The translations under genes and the position numbers were made by a program. Positions 47,901 to 59,475 of a DNA stretch of 64,000 nucleotides are shown in pieces. Position 1 is the first letter of the stretch. Every line of letters starts with the position of its first letter. The stretch covers positions 62,001 to 126,000 of the forward strand of contig CADCXA010000050.1 in the NCBI GenBank assembly GCA_902806565.1. The letters run 5' to 3'. The notes under the pieces were generated by a model. That model worked only from the letters and a program-made list of their open reading frames with translations, did not search any database and was not told where the DNA came from. The stretch is from Hypoxylon rubiginosum. Its lineage: Eukaryota > Ascomycota > Sordariomycetes > Xylariales > Hypoxylaceae.

Positions 47901-50900
47901 CCTCACCTGGAAGCAGGAAGGTGTCAAACCCTATCAAGAAAACTTGGAGTATCTCCTTGACGATGCTAGGTTCAAGAACGAGCTCACCGTTTTGTTTCAG
48001 GGCGACCAGCAGATCCAGCCAGAGCACCGTTCTGAAATGATGCCCGTGTTATTAAGATTGCTCTATGGTAGGGCGATTTCCAAGAAGGGCGCCGCAAGTG
48101 GACGCCATGGCCTTCACGCCACGAGACTTGCCGTTCTTAGGCAGCTCACCGTGGAGGACATGGGGGAGTTCCTCGATATCGCCCTTGGCGATCTTCGTGG
48201 GGTCAAGATTGTTGAGAACGCTCAACTGCGTGAAAATATCCTGGATCGCGAAATTCTGACTGTGCGAAAACAAGTCGGATTCCTCAACATGATGGAAGCC
48301 ATGATAAATGAACTCGGCACGAGCGTCATATCATTTGCTGATAAGATTCTAAATGCCGTACTCTACTGTCTTGTACTCTCCTCGCGGATGCTGAACCAGA
48401 ATATCGACGATACGGAAGGAGACTTACCTACACAAAACTCATTGCTTCGAGTTGTCAAGAGCTCGTCGTTAAAATGCGTAGTATCACTCCTTCGAAATGC
48501 TCCTACTTTTGACTGGACTCCTTATAAAGACGTGTTCATCAATGAGGTCGTTAGCCCGCGTCTTGAGAAACTTCCAGCCGAGACAACTCAGGGCATTTCT
48601 GGTACCCTCCAGTTCCTTGGCACATTATCCCAACTCCCGAAGACTGCTTTATTTCTTTCGGTCGACAACCGGATCATTGGCAAGTTGATGGAATGCTTGA
48701 AACTCGGAAAGACCAAAGATGAAGTCAAAATCTTCGCACTACGCATTGTACGCAATCTAGTGGAGCTTTCCCAGCAACCAGCCGCACAATCTGAATTCAA
48801 CGAGTTGATCCAGGAAGAAATAATAGATCCGAATATCAATATCATCCTAGAGAGTATTGGCGTCGTCCTAACGTCTCAGGGTGAGATTGGAAGGGATCTA
48901 CTGATGGCATGTGTTGAAACTGTTGTGGAAATATCACCAGTTGTTCAGAAGTCCATTCACGTCACAAATCTCATTGACATTTCAGTTTCCCTACTTAATC
49001 AACCATCACGACGGGTTAATCCTAAAGCCAAGGGGCTTCTCCTCGCCATGTTGGAGAAGTTCATCAAACTGGCAGGATCTGATCTCCCTGCTGACTTGAG
49101 AGACCGAACCTATTCGACTCTGGCAACCCTCTTCGGCTTCTTCAAGGATCGTATCAACCGACAAGCGCTGTCAAATGTCCTGGCAGTATTATATCCAGAC
49201 AACCCGGTATGCCTCGAATTATCTACACTCTGTGCGGACCTCAATTCATATGACAGTCGCCGTCTTGACGAGCCAGATTATGAGAAACGACTAGTAGCCT
49301 TCAACGCTATCTTACAACCAAGAGATATCCCTTTTACGTCACGAGAATGGGAGCCACTGATATACAACTTGACCTTCTACACTAAACACGATGAAGAATA
49401 CGGGATTTTGTCTGCCAATTCTGCTGATGGCCTGTGCAAATTCGTGGAGGCCGCTGCAGGTTCGATGGGCGAAGAGCAGGACAGGTTCTATAACATGCTC
49501 TCAAACATCTTAATGCCGGCTCTAAACTCCAACGCAAGAGAATCTTCGGAAACAGTAAGGAGGGAGACCGTCAAAGTGTTAGGGTTTTTGGTCTCACGTA
49601 TGCCATCCTGGCCACCGATCGCTGATCTCGTAGCGATCAACCCTACTCCAGACGAAAGTGATCCAGACCCGAGTTTCTTCAGCAATATTCTCAGTCCGGC
49701 CACAGCGAGACAAATGCGAGCACTCCAGCTGCTGTCCAAGGTGAATTATCGCACACCTTTAAGTAGCAAGAACTTGACTCATTTCTTTGTTCCCCTTCTC
49801 GAGCACTTTATCTTCAGTCGAGAGGAGGGAAGTGATGATCACGGCGTGGGCGCGCAAGCGGCAACAACAATAGCCGATATAGCTTCGTCCCTTGAGTGGT
49901 CACAATATCGCGCTACCCTTCGGCGGTATATCGGCTATATTGAGTCCAAACCAGAACTGCAGAAGCAATTGATCAGGCTTCTGGGCAAGCTTGTGGACAC
50001 GCTTGCTGCAGCAGCCTCTGCGGAGACGCAAGATGCGATGGACACGGACTCTACGGCTGCCGAGGAACCATTCCAGAAGTGCAGATTAGCAACTACAATG
50101 CCCCCCCGTAAGAAATTCGACGACGATATCCTGACTAACATCCTACCGCCTCTTCTAGAGTATATTCACGAGAAAGATGAAACCACTGTCAGCTCTCGTG
50201 TCCCCGTTGGCATCATTATCGTGAAAATCCTCAAATTGTTACCGAGCGAGTCCCTGAGCCAGAAAATCCCCGGGGTGCTTACAGATATCTGCCACATCTT
50301 GCGTAGCAAAGCGTGGGAATCTCGAGAGATGGCACGGAGCACTCTTGCAACAATGGCATCGCTTCTAGGTCCAAACTATTTCAGCTTCGTTCTCAAAGAA
50401 CTCCGAGGGGCTCTTGTGAGAGGCTACCAACTTCACGTATTGTCATACACGATGCACACTATTTTGGTTCATGTCATCCCTGAATTCCAGCCGGGTGACC
50501 TGGACTATTGCCTCGACGCGATTGTTAGTGTCATAATGGATGATATCTTTGGTGTTGTAGGCCAAGAAAAGGACGCAGAGGAATACATAAGCCAAATGAA
50601 GGAAGTCAAGAGCAGCAAGAGCCAAGATTCGATGGAGCTCATTGCACGTACTGCTTCAGTCAGCCACCTAGTCGACCTCGTCCGGCCCCTTCAGTCACTG
50701 CTACTCGAGAAACTTAATCTCCGCATGGTGCGAAAGATCGATGACCTATTGTCTAGGATCGCATCTGGCTTATTAGGCAACTCCGCGGCCGGCAGCCGGG
50801 ATACCTTGGTCTTTTGCTACGAGGTCATTCAAGAGGTATACGAAAGTAAGAAGCCTAAGGCGGAGCCGAAGTTGGACCCAAAGCTCAGACGGTATCTTGT

Positions 50901-53022
50901 TCAAAAGGGCGCCAACAAAAGTGGTTACCGCGGAGCGACTAGCAAGTACACGTATAAACTTGTTCGATTCGCCGTTGATGTTCTGCGGGCTGTACTAAGG
51001 AAGTATGACGATATTCGGAACGCGACCAATATCACTGGATTCATACCAATCCTCGGCGACGCCCTTATTGGAGGCGAGGAAGAAGTTAAAATAGCAACTT
51101 TCAAGCTCTTGACGGTCCTCGTCAAGGTTCCGTTCAAGACCGACGATTCGACGAAGATTTACAAAGTAGCATCAAAGGAAGCCTCGAAATGCGTCTCGAC
51201 ATCTACATCAACTACCACAGATCTTGCACAGAGTGCTCTCAAACTCATGGCTGTAATCATTAGAGACCGCCGCGATGTTGTGGTTAAAGACGCAGCTATC
51301 GATATGCTACTTAACAAGGTCAAGGATGACCTAACAGAGCCCCTATATCGCCACGTCACCTTCAACTTCCTGCGATCGGTTCTCGATGGAAAAGCCGAGA
51401 CTGCTACTGTCTATGATATTCTAGACCATGTCGGAACAATCATGATCACCAATGACGACAAAGATACTAGGGACTTAGCTCGGGGTGCCTTCTTCCAGTT
51501 CCTTCGCGAGTATCCCCAGAAGAAGAATCGATGGGCGAAGCAGCTGAGCTTTATCGTCGCAAACCTAAAGTATGAAAGGGAAGGTGGCCGACTCTCAATC
51601 ATGGAGATTATACACCTTCTCCTAATGAAATCCGCCGATGACTTCGTCCAGGAAGTTGCAGCGACTTGTTTCATCCCTCTTGTTTTTGTATTGGTCAACG
51701 ACGACAGCGAAAAATGTCGTTTAGCAGCTGCCGAATTGATCAAAGAAATTTTCCGCAAGGCAGATAAAGAGCAGACGTCGAAATTTTTGTCACTAATGCG
51801 GACCTGGACAGAACAGGATGACAACTCTTCGGTGTTACAGCTAGGGGTACAATCGTTTTCGCTCTATTTCGAAGCTAGGGAGCCCGCATCGAGAGACCGT
51901 CAGAACCTGGATCTTTTACTCGAAACGTCTGCTGAAATTTTGAGTGATTGTTCAACTTATTCCAAGGAGACGGAATTGATCGACACGATTCTTCGAGCCA
52001 TACCGATCCTAATAGAGAAACACCCGGCGGTAGCCTTAGCGCATGAGAAGCTGTGGCAATCTATACCGCTGCCTCTCTCCCACCCGGATCTTACCGTCAA
52101 ACTATCCAGCGTCCGCCTACTGAGAATCTACCTGACTGATTTCCATGAGGATAATAAAAATGCAGATGATTCTCAGGTCATCCAGGGATCCCACGGTCTT
52201 GAGTTACAGACACAAATGGTAGGACGGTTGACTCTCTATGCAGTAGGCGTTCTTAGCCCGGTCGCCCTCCGACGGTGGAAGAGGAGGATGCAAAGAAAAA
52301 GCAATGCCACGTTCATCGACATGGACGAGAGTGTAACACACTCTGTTGGAAACCAAGTAGAGCTAGACGAGACTCTTGCCGGTGAAGTTGGTCGAGTTAT
52401 TCTGATGCTGAGCAAATTTCTTGATATTGGTTCACCGGACACCGAATCATCAGACAGTGACGCAGGTGGCTCGGAAGATGAAGACGAAGAGTGGGGCGGT
52501 ATTGAGGAAGATAATACCTACAAGGCCACCCTCCACACCTTATTCGTCTGGCTCTCTGATATTCTCATCGAGGAGACTCGTCCTAGGGCTAGCGCACTAA
52601 TTCCCAAAGTCGCCGCGCTAGACATACTATCTATTCTCACTTCTACGCTACCAGAGGCATCTCTGCAACCTTCTCTTAACATAATCCTCACGCCGTTACA
52701 CCACCTCACTGACCCCTCAATCCCGACCCCGTTCTCTCTCGACGAGGTATTCAAGACGCGGCACGAGGGGCTCAAGACTAAAGCTAGCGACGTAATGGAT
52801 ATTCTACAGAGGAAGTTCGGCACCGCTGATTACATGAAAGAGCTACTCGCCGTGCGGGAACGCGCTAGAAACCGCCGCGAGGGTAGATCTAGGAAGAGGA
52901 AGATCGAGGCTGTCGCCCAACCTGAGAGGTTCGGCAAATGGAAGAAAGGTCGCCTCGAGAAGAAGGTCAAGAGGAGAAAGGAGAAGGGACAGGAAAATCG
53001 GAATAGGAGACGGGAATATTAA
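44988..53022 (+). CDS. utp20: U3 snoRNP/small-subunit processome component Utp20
   Basis: Very large HEAT-repeat scaffold of the small-subunit processome, needed in the nucleolus for 18S rRNA processing. Predicted exons 44988..46360 and 46413..53022 give 2660 aa, close to the family length of about 2500-2700. The start MRSTQSGRIVKSRK followed by HRWESFTTKISKL resembles the N-terminus of fungal Utp20. The protein is almost entirely alpha-helical repeats. Two acidic patches stand out (SESGSGSEGEEDPF near residue 650 and SSDSDAGGSEDEDEEW near residue 2470), and the last 50 residues are strongly basic (RSRKRK, KKVKRRKEK), as in other nucleolar family members. The single intron is 52 nt. The start is chosen over an out-of-frame upstream ATG at 44870. 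The gene is head-to-head with the CwfJ-like RNA-processing gene and convergent with the next gene. No break is seen in 8 kb. Confidence 0.93.
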
Positions 53023-53348
53023 AGGGGATACCAAAATATGTACCTTTTGTCTATGGCACGTATTAGTTCAGAATAATGCATGCCCGATGAGATATCCAGC
53101 TGAAATCAGCTCTATCACAATAGCACATGGAATAGAAATACAACTTGTACAAGTTACTTGGGATTCGAGTCTTTGTCTGGTAATGATATAGTACATATGT
53201 ACATAGGTACATAGGTGAGTGGCTTGTTCTACAGAACTTGGGACTGCTTCGCACCTTGCGCGAACCACATTCCCAGTACCGCTCTATTTATTAATTCATA
53301 AGTCGGATGTAAGTTGATGATCTTTCATTATCACAAAAACCAACTGAT
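53023..53348. other. Intergenic, convergent 3' ends
   Basis: A 326-bp gap between UTP20 and the DNL zinc-finger gene. A TACATAGG short repeat occurs at about 53195-53217. I see nothing else. Confidence 0.4.
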
Positions 53349-54914
53349 TCAGTCATCATCGCGCACAAATGTGTTAGTCATTTTTGAGCGCTTCGCGGCC
53401 AACCGCTCCCTAATACTTCGGAGCTTGGCCGATTGCCTGGTTCTTGAGAGATGTTCTTCCCATGCCAAATAAGTAGTTTCTGAAGTAGCTAGGGGACTTC
53501 CGAAAGAACCCTCATCGGCGGCATTTTGCTCGACTCTGTCATGAAGAGTAACGCTTCGATCGGGCTTCGGAATTTCCTCCTCTTCCCTTTCCGTGGGCCG
53601 TCTCTGCTTTATAAGGTGACCGGGACCCGTCCGAACATACCGCGGCCGCTCGTCTACGGTGCCGAATGCGTAGAGTCGGACGCCGCGGTAGGTCGGCTCT
53701 TGCAATACTAGACGAAAGCTCGGCGGTTTTCTCGCTTCTTTTGCTTTGAAATACCGAACGCCCCGGAAAGATTCCTCGTCATTCGCGACGCGGTGGCGCG
53801 GCCGTATCTCGTTGCTGCCGTTTGAAAATTGGCGGGGGCCCGCTGTCGAATTTCCGTACTTCATGGCGTCGTGGAAGTCGTCAGAGCGGTCATCTATAAG
53901 TCGACCGTTGGTTTCTTCTAATGCGCGTTTAGTCTGGGGACCCAAATTGAGATCGGCGCCGGGTCTAGCGGCAGCGAGCTTTTTCACCTGTTCTAGCATT
54001 TCCTCCTTTGAAATCCGACGCGCCGCACTCCTCTTTTTGACTAGCATCCGTCGTAGCGGATCTTCCGAGTCAAGTTTTTCGATAACCGCACCGCGACTGC
54101 CGAGAGGATTCGTGGGAAGGCCAGAGAGTGAAGGGCGTCCGAACGGACTAGGTTTACTGCCGTCGGAGTCTAGATTGTGGGTATTACCCGTGTAATATTG
54201 GCGCCGTGTAGACGGTACGTGATGCGAGTGCTGTGTACTGTCTAGTGACGGGCGACCGCCTGGATTACTTAATGGTGTCGGAGTCCTGTTTGTGGGTTCT
54301 GCTGATTGGGACGAAGGATCTCTCGCTTCTCGTGATCTCGTAGCGTCTTCTTCCTCCGACAGTGCTGCCACCTCATTCTTAACCTCGGTAGAATCAAAAC
54401 CATTGCCAGCCGTGTCATCCTCTCGTTCTGTCGCGGTTCCGTCTTCCCAGAACTCAACATCGCCGTCTACGCCCAAGGTTCCTCGTTTCACAAGCTGACC
54501 CTTCTCTCGCATGAGATCTTCGACGGTGATCTTACGGTTGCCGAAGATGTTTAGGTGGTCGCTGATAATGTGACGGTTTCGACAGGATGGGCAGGTGATA
54601 AGGACGGATCCTTTATGGTAGCCCTGCTTCGATATAGTATGGGTGGAGCGGCCGCTGCAGGGCACACAGGTGAAGGTCAGCTTATAGTGAGGCTCAAGAA
54701 GGATTCGCTTCTTCGTTGGTGATGACGATGTCGATGTCGATTCGGTCGCGGCTGCTGCTGGTGAACGCGGTTTAGGTATGGTATGGGCAAAGCGACGTGC
54801 TGCTGGTTGCTGTGTCCTAGGGAGGCGGGGATATGGACGTAGGACAGAAGGGGAGATGGTCCGCGAAGAACGAAGAATGGGGCTAAAGAGCCGAGGGATT
54901 AATGCTGAGGACAT
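53349..54914 (-). CDS. Mitochondrial DNL zinc-finger protein (Zim17/Tim15-like) with a long C-terminal extension
   Basis: Intronless frame of 521 aa. The first 45 residues are rich in Arg, Ser and Ala with no acidic residue (RLFSPILRSSRTI, ARRFAHTI), a typical mitochondrial targeting sequence. Residues about 75-130 form the DNL-type zinc finger: Cys83-x2-Cys86 and Cys108-x2-Cys111, then SDHLNIFG, matching the family pattern in which Zim17 acts as co-chaperone that keeps mitochondrial Hsp70 soluble. Known family members are about 150-250 aa, so residues after about 145 form an unusual extension of roughly 375 aa. The extension is low in hydrophobic residues up to about 300, then contains helical segments (KEEMLEQVKKLAAARPG) and a basic/aromatic block (PPSFRLVLQEPTYRGVRLYAFG). 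It could be a lineage-specific fusion domain. I saw no intron or stop separating the two parts. It is divergent from cullin-3. Confidence 0.85.
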   Translation of the reverse strand: MSSALIPRLFSPILRSSRTISPSVLRPYPRLPRTQQPAARRFAHTIPKPRSPAAAATESTSTSSSPTKKRILLEPHYKLTFTCVPCSGRSTHTISKQGYHKGSVLITCPSCRNRHIISDHLNIFGNRKITVEDLMREKGQLVKRGTLGVDGDVEFWEDGTATEREDDTAGNGFDSTEVKNEVAALSEEEDATRSREARDPSSQSAEPTNRTPTPLSNPGGRPSLDSTQHSHHVPSTRRQYYTGNTHNLDSDGSKPSPFGRPSLSGLPTNPLGSRGAVIEKLDSEDPLRRMLVKKRSAARRISKEEMLEQVKKLAAARPGADLNLGPQTKRALEETNGRLIDDRSDDFHDAMKYGNSTAGPRQFSNGSNEIRPRHRVANDEESFRGVRYFKAKEARKPPSFRLVLQEPTYRGVRLYAFGTVDERPRYVRTGPGHLIKQRRPTEREEEEIPKPDRSVTLHDRVEQNAADEGSFGSPLATSETTYLAWEEHLSRTRQSAKLRSIRERLAAKRSKMTNTFVRDDD

Positions 54915-55671
54915 TTTTAGTTATATGATGGGCAAGAGGAAAGACTCAGAAAAAAAAGAAAAACATGGAGCTTGAGACATAAGAGACATGGAGGTAACAA
55001 GTGTATAAGGTGTGTAATGAGATCGATTGTTCTCCGGAATTTTTTTATAATGACCTCAGACAATCGATACCTAGCTGATAAGAACTAGGATTTGTGCTTA
55101 GTGAACCTGGGGTCGGCAGTCTGGATAATCCCAGGGCCGATGGAGGGGCAACAGACCCCTTGCAGATGAGATCCCCTAACCGGTAGGTATCTTAGGTATC
55201 TTAGGTAAGTGAACCCCGCGGTTTGTTACCTGAGGTAACCCGAACAGCCAAGCATCAAGCATCTGATGTCAACTATAAATTGCATTCATTCAATTCCGTC
55301 CATTCACAACGCCGAGAACAAAGCTATATCTTGTGGTGCCGGGCTGCAGGTACAATCCGCAAATCCGCAAATCCGTGAACCTACTGAACATACAAGTTCT
55401 TTTTGATTCCAAACCACATCCTTTTTTGCTTCTGAATCACCCCTTTCTCATTCCGAACAGCATCTTTCTCTGTCAACTTACTTCCCCCCCCTTGCTATGC
55501 GTGCCTGATGACTTTGCCCGTCTCCTACTAGAAGCTCATGATGCCCATCACGTATGCTAAGGCATTATAGCTTATTCGGATCCTAAACTTACGAACAACG
55601 AAGTTTAAGCAGCGCTTGCTACACCAGAAAGGTGATGGAAAGACAGGAATCGACTTCATCAAGATTCAAAA
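54915..55671. promoter_or_regulatory. Divergent promoter region between Zim17-like gene and cullin-3
   Basis: This 757-bp region includes an AGGTATCTT direct duplication and related TACCTAGGTA-like sequence at 55183-55210. The sequence nearest the cullin start is pyrimidine-rich. I cannot name a factor site. Confidence 0.35.
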
Positions 55672-58406
55672 ATGATTAGTGGACGGGGAGGTTCGATGAT
55701 GCGAGGTCGCATTCGCCCTCCTCGAAGGGTATACCTTCTCTTTTTTTTTATCTTCAAACATAGCCCCCTTTCTCTCATCTATCCTCTCCCTATTCTCTCC
55801 TACGTGAAACATCTTGTTTTCATAATCCTCCATTCATGCTATAACAGCTCGCTAACTAGTATTCACGATAATAGCCCAAGGCCCAGGGTGAGGGCGAAGA
55901 CGAATTCGAAGCATGCTGGGACAAACTTCGTGAAGCCCTACGCGACATACATACCCGAAACGCCGGTCAACTATCCTTCGAGCAGCTCTATAGATATTCG
56001 TACAAAATCGTTGTTAAGAAAGCAGGCATTAAGCTATACGATCGAGTCAAGGGATTTGAAGAGAAATGGTTTGCCGACGAAGTCATGCCGCCCATCTGGG
56101 CCCTTATCACTCCAAACCTCGTCAGCGTTACTCTAGAAGAAGTCCCGAGTAGCAGCATAGTAGAGCGCCGATCAGTGGGCGAGAGATTCCTCAAAGGAAT
56201 CCGAAGCTCCTGGGAGCACCATAATTTTTCGATGAATATGATCGCCGACATTCTTATTTACCTCGATCGGGGCTTCAACATCGACCATTCTCGGCCTACC
56301 ATCTACACTACAACTATTGGCTTGTTCCGTGACCACATTCTCCGATCGACTATCACGCAAGACGGTGCAAACCATCTGGTATTCGACATCCTCAACGCAA
56401 CCATCATCGACCAGATCAACATGGAGAGGGAAGAGGATGTCATTGACAAGGCGCTGGTGCGCAGCTGCATTTCTATGCTAGAGGGTCTTTTCGAGACGGA
56501 CGAGGAGAGAGAGGATGAGCGACTCTATTCAACCAGCTTTGAGCCAGTCTACCTGCGAAGTAGCCGGGCATTCTACAAGTCCGAGTGCGAGAGGTTGCTC
56601 CGTGAAAACAATGCCAGCGCATGGCTTCATTACACGAAGAGACGCCTTGCTGAAGAGGCCGACCGATGCCACACGACGCTTTCTCCATTATCTCTACCCA
56701 AGATTACCCAAGTTCTCGAGCAAGAACTTATTGTTAAGCACGTGGACGAGTTCCTCGCTATCGAAAGCAGCGGGATTAATGCCATGATTGATAACGATCG
56801 GGTCGACGATCTAAGGATCCTATATGAACTGGTTACTCGCGTCGATCCTAAGAAGCTCGTCTTGCGCAACGCCCTCGCTGTTCGAATCATTGAACTCGGA
56901 ACAGAGGTAGAGCAGGCCCTCAAGAGCACGGATTTCAGCACAGCACAGCAGGCTAGTGCGGAAGAAATTGCTGAAGGGACGGACAAGTCCAAACCTAAAG
57001 CTCTGAATGCATCGGCGCAGCAGACAGCAGCCGCCATCAAGTGGGTTGATGATGTACTGGCTCTCAAAGATAAATTCGACCGGATCTGGTCAACCTGCTT
57101 CGGCGAGGACCTCTTTCTACAGACCACTTTGACCAAGAGCTTTGCCGACTTCATTAATACGTTTGGCCGAAGCTCAGAATATGTATCGCTCTTCATCGAC
57201 GACAATCTTAAGCGCGGTATCAGGGGCAAGACGGAAGCTGAGGTCGATGCTGTGCTTGACAAGGCGATAACTATCATTCGATATCTTGGTGAGAAGGATA
57301 AGTTTGAGCAGTACTACCAGAAGCATCTGGCTCGTCGTTTGTTACACTCCAAGTCGGAGAGTCTGGAGGCCGAGCAGGCAATGATATCCCGCATGAAGCA
57401 AGAATTGGGAAACAACTTCACTACCAAGTTCGAGGGCATGTTCAGGGATATGCGTACTTCCAAGGAGACAACCGACCACTATCGAGATCACATCCGTGGT
57501 CTCGGCGAAGTGGACGCGGGACGGATCGATCTCAGCATCAATATTCTTGCTGGCAACAACTGGCCCAAGGAAGTCATGGGCCGCACGGGTTTCACGGATG
57601 GGCCCAAGGCCCCCGCCATATATCCACGTGAGATTCAGGGACTTCAGGATAGTTTCTTCAAGTTCTACACTATGAACCGAAATGGGCGTGTTCTGAACTG
57701 GGTTGGAAGCGCGGGAAGTGCAGATATCAAGTGCTTGTTTCCGAAGATCCCCGGCAAGACATCCGGACCTCTCAGTAAAGATCGTCGCTACGAGATTAAC
57801 GTGACGACTTACGGCATGATGATTCTCCTATTATTCAATGACATTGCCGAAGATGAGTGGCTGTCGTTCGAAGACATCCAGGAAAGAACAAATATTCCAC
57901 AGCCCGACCTAATCAACGTATTAACGCCGCTCTCTGTGATTAAGGCATACCGCGTTCTTCTGAAGGAGCCGCAGACCAAGGGAGCTGTGAAGCCTGGGGA
58001 TCGTTTCGCTTTCAATCGGGAATTCGTCAGCAAGACAATCAAAATCAAAGTTCCTGCAGTCAGTGCTGCCAATAGGGTAGAAAATGACGAGGAGCGTAAA
58101 GAGACAAACCAGAAGAATGAGGAGACAAGGAAGTATATCATCGACGCTGCTATTGTGCGCATCATGAAGTAAGTAAATATTTTCACCAAGCAGTGTTCAA
58201 GATGGGCTAACGAAACGTACCTACTTAGGCAACGCAAGGAACTCGGGCATTCTCAACTCGTCACAGAGGTCATCCAAGTCTTGGCCAGTCGGTTTAAACC
58301 AGACGTGCCTCTCATCAAGCGGCAAATTGAAGCGTTGATTAGCCGTGATTATCTCGAGCGAGCGGAGCTGGCTGATGGCTCTCCAGCCTACCAATACGTA
58401 GCCTAA
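55672..58406 (+). CDS. cul3: Cullin-3, scaffold of BTB-type ubiquitin ligases
   Basis: Scaffold that binds BTB-domain substrate adaptors at its N-terminus and the RING protein Rbx1 at its C-terminus. Predicted exons: 55672..55728, 55875..58168, 58229..58406, giving 842 aa. The N-terminus (RGRIRPPRR joined to the helical block beginning FEACWDKLREALRDIH) and the QLSFEQLYRYSYKIVVKK segment are characteristic of CUL3 rather than CUL1 or CUL4. The cullin-homology region includes YLGEKDKFEQYYQKHLARRLL. The neddylation consensus IVRIMK is formed across the last intron: Lys784 is encoded partly by exon 2 and partly by exon 3. The protein ends with the expected winged-helix tail SRDYLERAELADG and YQYVA. 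The first exon encodes 19 residues and is separated by a 146-nt pyrimidine-rich intron. No catalytic or binding element appears lost. Confidence 0.94.
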
Positions 58407-59475
58407 AGCATCACTCATCCTCTTCTTGAGCTCCGCGACTTCGAACATAGTACTCATGTAATACGTGAGTAACGACGAGGAAACGCACTCGATGATATTG
58501 AATTCTAATCACTTTGATAGATGATTTATGTGCGTGCACTTTGCGGCTAGCGGAGCAAGGCGCTAATACGATGTCCATAATCGTCGTCGTTTTGGCATAG
58601 CTCCGTTCCCTGCATCTAAACCAAACCATGTGCCCTCGGCCATTGAAAGGCGAGATCTTCCTCCTGTTGCATAGCAGTGGCGCAATGGCCAATCAAGATT
58701 TGGTCCTCCGTCACTAGCGGTCAGGCGGTCTTGTTGCTTTTTTATGTGCTCACGATGACCAAGATTAGGTAGCCATCCGCAAATAATTGATACAAATTAT
58801 TCCCTCTATTGTCAAGTCCTCGTGTTTATGTGGTTGGATGTGTTGCAGGTGCCCCTAATTGAAGTTAACATTTGAAATGATCCCCCCTATCTTCTCTTCA
58901 ACGAGTCTTCTCCGTCTACAGATTTTGCAGTCAGCTAATCTTCTGAGCAGGTATATACAGGTGCCCTCTAAGATGAAACTCGCATTAGTCATGGCCGTCG
59001 ATAGAAAACTGCCGAATCGCTTAGCCTACGAGGGTTACTTGTGGTTCTGTTAGTCTTTCAGAATGGAACCATGTTTTTCTTCAATGCGATTGTTTCTGCT
59101 CCTTTGTCTTGGCTTGTAAGAGCAGTATATACATTGTTGTCGACCAAGGACCGCACACAAAGAAAGACAGAATTGCCTCACAAAGGTGCGACACATATTA
59201 TATCGATATAATACTCTTGTTCCAGCCAGTAATCCACGGAAGCACGTAGTTCTTGAACAGTTTGAACAGGGTGCTCCAACCGAACCTGTTCGAAAACAAA
59301 CTCCTTGTTCGTTGTTAACGACGAACAACTCGCGTCATAAGAGCTATTTTACATCCTGCTTAGGTCTGGACGTTGGATAAGTACAGCAAGTGTATATCAT
59401 ACCTATATGGACTCCGGCTCTGGGCCACTCGTTCCTTCAGTCTCCTGCCACTCTCTTCAACACTTCCCATACAAG
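58407..59475. other. Intergenic, 1.07 kb
   Basis: Cullin-3 3' flank and the upstream region of the serine-rich gene. No gene or recognisable element is seen; the longest frames are under 100 codons and lack domains. Confidence 0.4.
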
